Of a DNA stretch of 7,136 bases, positions 4,531 through 7,136 are shown piece after piece. Positions within the stretch are counted from its first letter, which is position 1. Each line of letters begins with the position of its first letter. Source of the stretch: Thermoanaerobaculia bacterium (GTDB lineage: Bacteria > Acidobacteriota > Thermoanaerobaculia > UBA5066); the NCBI GenBank assembly GCA_017999215.1, contig JAGOBQ010000218.1, positions 1 through 7,136 on the forward strand, in the 5' to 3' direction. Below the pieces are notes generated by a model. It searched no databases. It saw nothing but the letters and a program-made list of their open reading frames with translations, and was not told the origin of the DNA. A program made the translations under genes and the position numbers.

Positions 4531-4902
4531 ATGACCACGACCCTGACGGAAGCCCGACCCGTTCTCCTCACCGCATCGACCCTCAAGGGGAACGCCGTCA
4601 AGAACCTCGCCGGCGAGAGCCTCGGCAGCATCGAGGAGTTCATGATCGACATCGACAGCGGGAGGATCGGCTACTGCGTCCTCTCGTTCGGAGGAATCCT
4701 CGGAATCGGCGAGAAGCTGTTCGCCGTCCCCTACAAGTCGATGACGCTCAACACGCAGGACCACACCTTCACGCTCGACGTCGCGAAGGAGCGCCTCGCC
4801 GCCGCGCCCGGCTTCGACAAGAACGCCTGGCCCGACATGTCCGACCTCGACTGGGGCAAGCGCGTCTACGGCTTCTACAACGCCGAACCGTACTGGATGT
4901 AG
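4531..4902 (+). CDS. PRC-barrel domain protein
   Basis: The 123-residue protein lacks a signal peptide or membrane segment, so it is probably cytoplasmic or peripherally membrane-bound. Residues about 13-85 form a PRC-barrel: LLTASTLKGNAVKNLAGESLGSI with 'EEFMIDIDSGRIGYCVLSFGG' strands and 'EKLFAVPYKSM' (61-71). The short C-terminal part (86-123) ends in aromatic-rich 'VYGFYNAEPYWM'. Related stand-alone PRC-barrel proteins with the 'G-x-G-EKLFAVPW' core are common in environmental bacteria, often near BON- and stress-type genes; a molecular role is not established. It is transcribed from a strong sigma-54-type promoter 70 bases upstream. Its stop is 13 bases from the stop of the converging ATPase gene, with no room for a terminator between. 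Confidence 0.9.
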   Translation: MTTTLTEARPVLLTASTLKGNAVKNLAGESLGSIEEFMIDIDSGRIGYCVLSFGGILGIGEKLFAVPYKSMTLNTQDHTFTLDVAKERLAAAPGFDKNAWPDMSDLDWGKRVYGFYNAEPYWM

Positions 4903-4915
4903 GAAGGGACGCCGG

Positions 4916-7136
4916 TCAGCTCGCCGTCCTCCGGCGCTGGAGGGCCTTCCAGGCCTCTACGACGACCAGGACGGCGAGTCCGGACCCGAACGCGATGAAG
5001 AGGTCGCGCACGCCCAGGGGGGAGGTCCGGAGAACCCTCTGCAGGAACGGCAGGTAGACGACCGCCACCTGCAGGCCGATCGTCGAGAGGAAAGCGGCGA
5101 CCATCAGAGGGTTCGTGAAGAGCCCGATGCGGAAGAGCGAGCTCCTCTCGGAGCGGACCTCGAGCGCGAGGATCACCTGGGAAAAGATCAGCGTCGTGAA
5201 GAGGAGCGTCTGCCAGGCCGGGTCGCCGCTCCGGAACGCCCAGAGCCCGATGCCGAGCGAGATCAGGCTCATCACGACGCCCATCACGGCGACGAACGCC
5301 ACGAGGCCGCGCCCGAAGATGCTCTCCTCCGAGGAGTAGGGAGGGCGCTTCATGACGTTCTCCTCGGCGGGCTCCACGCCGAGCGCCAGGGCCGGGAGGC
5401 CGTCCGTCACGAGGTTCATCCAGAGGATCTGGAGCGGCAGGAGGGGGAGCGGCATCCCGAGGAGCGGCCCGAGCAGCATCACGGCGATCTCGCTCGCGTT
5501 GCAGCTCAGGAGGTACTTGATGAACTTCCGGATGTTGTCGTAGATCTTCCGGCCTTCCTCGACGGCCGCCACGATCGTGGCGAAGTTGTCGTCGAGGAGG
5601 ACCATCTCGGCCGCGTCCCGCGAGACGTCGGTTCCCGTGATGCCCATCGCCACGCCGATGTCCGCCTTCCGGAGCGCGGGCGCGTCGTTGACGCCGTCTC
5701 CCGTCATGGCGACGACGAGGCCCTGCTCCTGGAGCGCGGCGACGAGCCGGATCTTGTGCTCCGGGGAGACGCGGGCGAAGACCGAGACGGCGTTCACCTT
5801 CTCGCGCAGCTCGGCCTCCGTCAGCCGGTCGAGGTCCGGGCCGGTCAGGAACTCCTCGCTCTCGGTGATCCCCACCTGCCGGGCGATGTGACGGGCCGTG
5901 AGCGGGTGGTCGCCCGTGATCATGACGGGGCGGATCCCCGCCGCCCGGCAGCGGGCCACGGCGTCGGTGACCTCGGGACGGGCCGGGTCGAGCAGGCCGA
6001 AGAGACCGACGAGGATGAGGTCCGTCTCCAGCCCGGGAAGCTCCGACCCGGCCGGCGGACGTTCGAGCGGCCGAACCGCCACACCCAGGACGCGCATTCC
6101 CTTCGCCGCGAGGTCGTCGTGTGCCGCCATGACCTTGCGGCGCCACTCCTCGTCGAGCGGCTCGAGCGCCCCCTCGACCCAGACGGACCGGGTCACGCCG
6201 AGAAGCCCGTCGACGGCCCCCTTCGTCACGGCGAGGAAGTCGGGCGTCTCGACGGCCCGGCTCCGCCGGGCCCAGAGCGGACGCAGGGCGGCGGGGACCT
6301 CCGCGTCCTCGGCGGGCACGCGGTGCACGGTCGTCATCCGCTTGCGCTCGGAGTCGAACGGAAGCTCGGCGACCCGCGGGAGTGCCTCGTCGAGCTCGTC
6401 CTTCTTCGCGCCGTACTCCGCCGCCGCCAGAACCAGCGCCCCCTCCGTCGGGTCCCCGACGGCGTGAAAAGCGCCGGCCGGCCCCTCGTCCCGGACGAGG
6501 TCGGCGTCGTTGCAGAGCGCTCCTCCCACGAGGAGCAGGTCGAGCGTCGAGGCCAGCGCCCCGCCCTCTGCGGCAGACCCGGCGCGCCCCAGCGTGAATC
6601 GCCCGCCGTCCTCCCGCTGGACGAGGTCGATCCGGTGGTTCGCGACGTCGATCGCGGTGACGGTCATCCGGTTCTGGGTCAGCGTCCCGGTCTTGTCCGA
6701 GCAGATGACGCTGACCGAGCCGAGCGTCTCCACCGCGGGGAGCTTCCGGATCAGGGCCTTGCGCTTCAGCATCCTCTGCGCCCCGAGGGCGAGGGCGATC
6801 GTGACGACCGCCGTCATCGCCTCCGGGATCGCCGCGACGGCGAGGCTGACGGCGGTGAGGAGGACCTCGAAGACCTCTTCGCGCGTCTCCGCAGTCCTCA
6901 ACCCGAGAAGGAAGACGACCGCGACGAGGACTCCCGCGGCGATGGCGAGGCCCCGGCCGAGGCGGTCGAGCCGCTTCTGGAGCGGCGTCTTCTCCTCCAC
7001 CACCGATTGGATCAGCCCCGCGATCTTCCCCAGCTCGGTCGCCATGCCGGTGGCGGTGACGACGAGCTCGCCGCGGCCGTAGGTGACGACGGTTCCCGCG
7101 TAGACCATGTTTCGGCGCTCGGCGAGCGGCCTCTCC
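4916..7136 (-). CDS. Cation-transporting P-type ATPase, SERCA/PMCA (P2) type; N-terminus outside window
   Basis: The frame is open to the window edge (ERPLAERRN precedes the Met at 7108), so the first cytoplasmic part and helices M1-M2 are missing. Counting from that Met, the visible parts are: the end of the actuator domain (VYAGTVVTYGRG), M3-M4 with PEAMT (95-99), the phosphorylation motif DKTGT (Asp138), ATP-binding GDPTEGAL (218-225) and TKGA (295-298), TGD (398-400), MTGDGVNDAP (468-477), then six C-terminal helices to 730. Ion-site residues resemble calcium pumps: Asn537 and Glu540 in M5, and Asn565, Thr568 and Asp569 in 'WMNLVTDGLPALALG' of M6. M8 carries Gln644 where SERCA has Glu. 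It most likely exports Ca2+ from the cytoplasm using ATP; Na+ or another cation is possible. The promoter is outside the window. Confidence 0.93.
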   Translation of the reverse strand, partial: ERPLAERRNMVYAGTVVTYGRGELVVTATGMATELGKIAGLIQSVVEEKTPLQKRLDRLGRGLAIAAGVLVAVVFLLGLRTAETREEVFEVLLTAVSLAVAAIPEAMTAVVTIALALGAQRMLKRKALIRKLPAVETLGSVSVICSDKTGTLTQNRMTVTAIDVANHRIDLVQREDGGRFTLGRAGSAAEGGALASTLDLLLVGGALCNDADLVRDEGPAGAFHAVGDPTEGALVLAAAEYGAKKDELDEALPRVAELPFDSERKRMTTVHRVPAEDAEVPAALRPLWARRSRAVETPDFLAVTKGAVDGLLGVTRSVWVEGALEPLDEEWRRKVMAAHDDLAAKGMRVLGVAVRPLERPPAGSELPGLETDLILVGLFGLLDPARPEVTDAVARCRAAGIRPVMITGDHPLTARHIARQVGITESEEFLTGPDLDRLTEAELREKVNAVSVFARVSPEHKIRLVAALQEQGLVVAMTGDGVNDAPALRKADIGVAMGITGTDVSRDAAEMVLLDDNFATIVAAVEEGRKIYDNIRKFIKYLLSCNASEIAVMLLGPLLGMPLPLLPLQILWMNLVTDGLPALALGVEPAEENVMKRPPYSSEESIFGRGLVAFVAVMGVVMSLISLGIGLWAFRSGDPAWQTLLFTTLIFSQVILALEVRSERSSLFRIGLFTNPLMVAAFLSTIGLQVAVVYLPFLQRVLRTSPLGVRDLFIAFGSGLAVLVVVEAWKALQRRRTAS

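Noticed and set aside
4875..6146. 423-codon minus-strand frame within the ATPase
   Set aside because: Out-of-frame shadow of the P-type ATPase; the ATPase frame has every catalytic motif uninterrupted, so no frameshift is needed.

Overview
The window is very GC-rich (near 70% by eye) and densely coded, with strong purine-rich ribosome binding sites. It looks like a chromosomal piece of a diderm bacterium, most plausibly Acidobacteriota. That is an inference from three things: the secreted protein at 2376 has the 'GHE-x-VY' domain common in acidobacterial exported proteins, an IPTL-CTERM protein lies next to a sortase/LPxTA pair, and codon third positions are strongly G/C. No tRNA, rRNA, transposase, phage module or CRISPR array is visible.

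Layout. (1) 1-515: the C-terminal end of a large secreted protein with Ig-like repeats and an IPTL-CTERM sorting tail, followed by a strong hairpin terminator. (2) 620-1560, minus strand: a two-gene unit, with a 72-residue double-spanning membrane protein upstream of a two-BON-domain lipoprotein; it ends in its own hairpin terminator. (3) 1561-1799: a divergent control region. (4) 1800-2249, plus strand: a secreted WxxGxW-repeat protein with an Arg/Asp-rich tail. (5) 2376-3685, plus strand: a sortase substrate with a C-terminal LPKTA signal, translationally coupled to its class D-like sortase. (6) 3654-4366, minus strand: two overlapping small membrane-protein genes resembling the YqjE/YqjK arrangement. 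(7) 4367-4530: a second divergent control region. (8) 4531-4902, plus strand: a PRC-barrel protein. (9) 4916 to the window end, minus strand: a SERCA/PMCA-type P-type ATPase that runs off the edge.

The main discovery is regulatory. Both divergent intergenic regions contain back-to-back sigma-54 (RpoN) -24/-12 promoters, four in all. The two minus-facing ones are identical over 19 bases (CTGGCACTCCTCTTGCGCT read on the minus strand). Together they would drive the small membrane protein plus BON lipoprotein, the WxxGxW protein, the YqjE/YqjK-like pair and the PRC-barrel protein. These are all small envelope proteins of types that in enterobacteria are often stress or stationary-phase (RpoS) genes. 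I infer a local sigma-54-controlled envelope/stress regulon. The activator is not in the window. The sortase pair sits inside this block but has no convincing sigma-54 site; instead its leader carries several inverted repeats.
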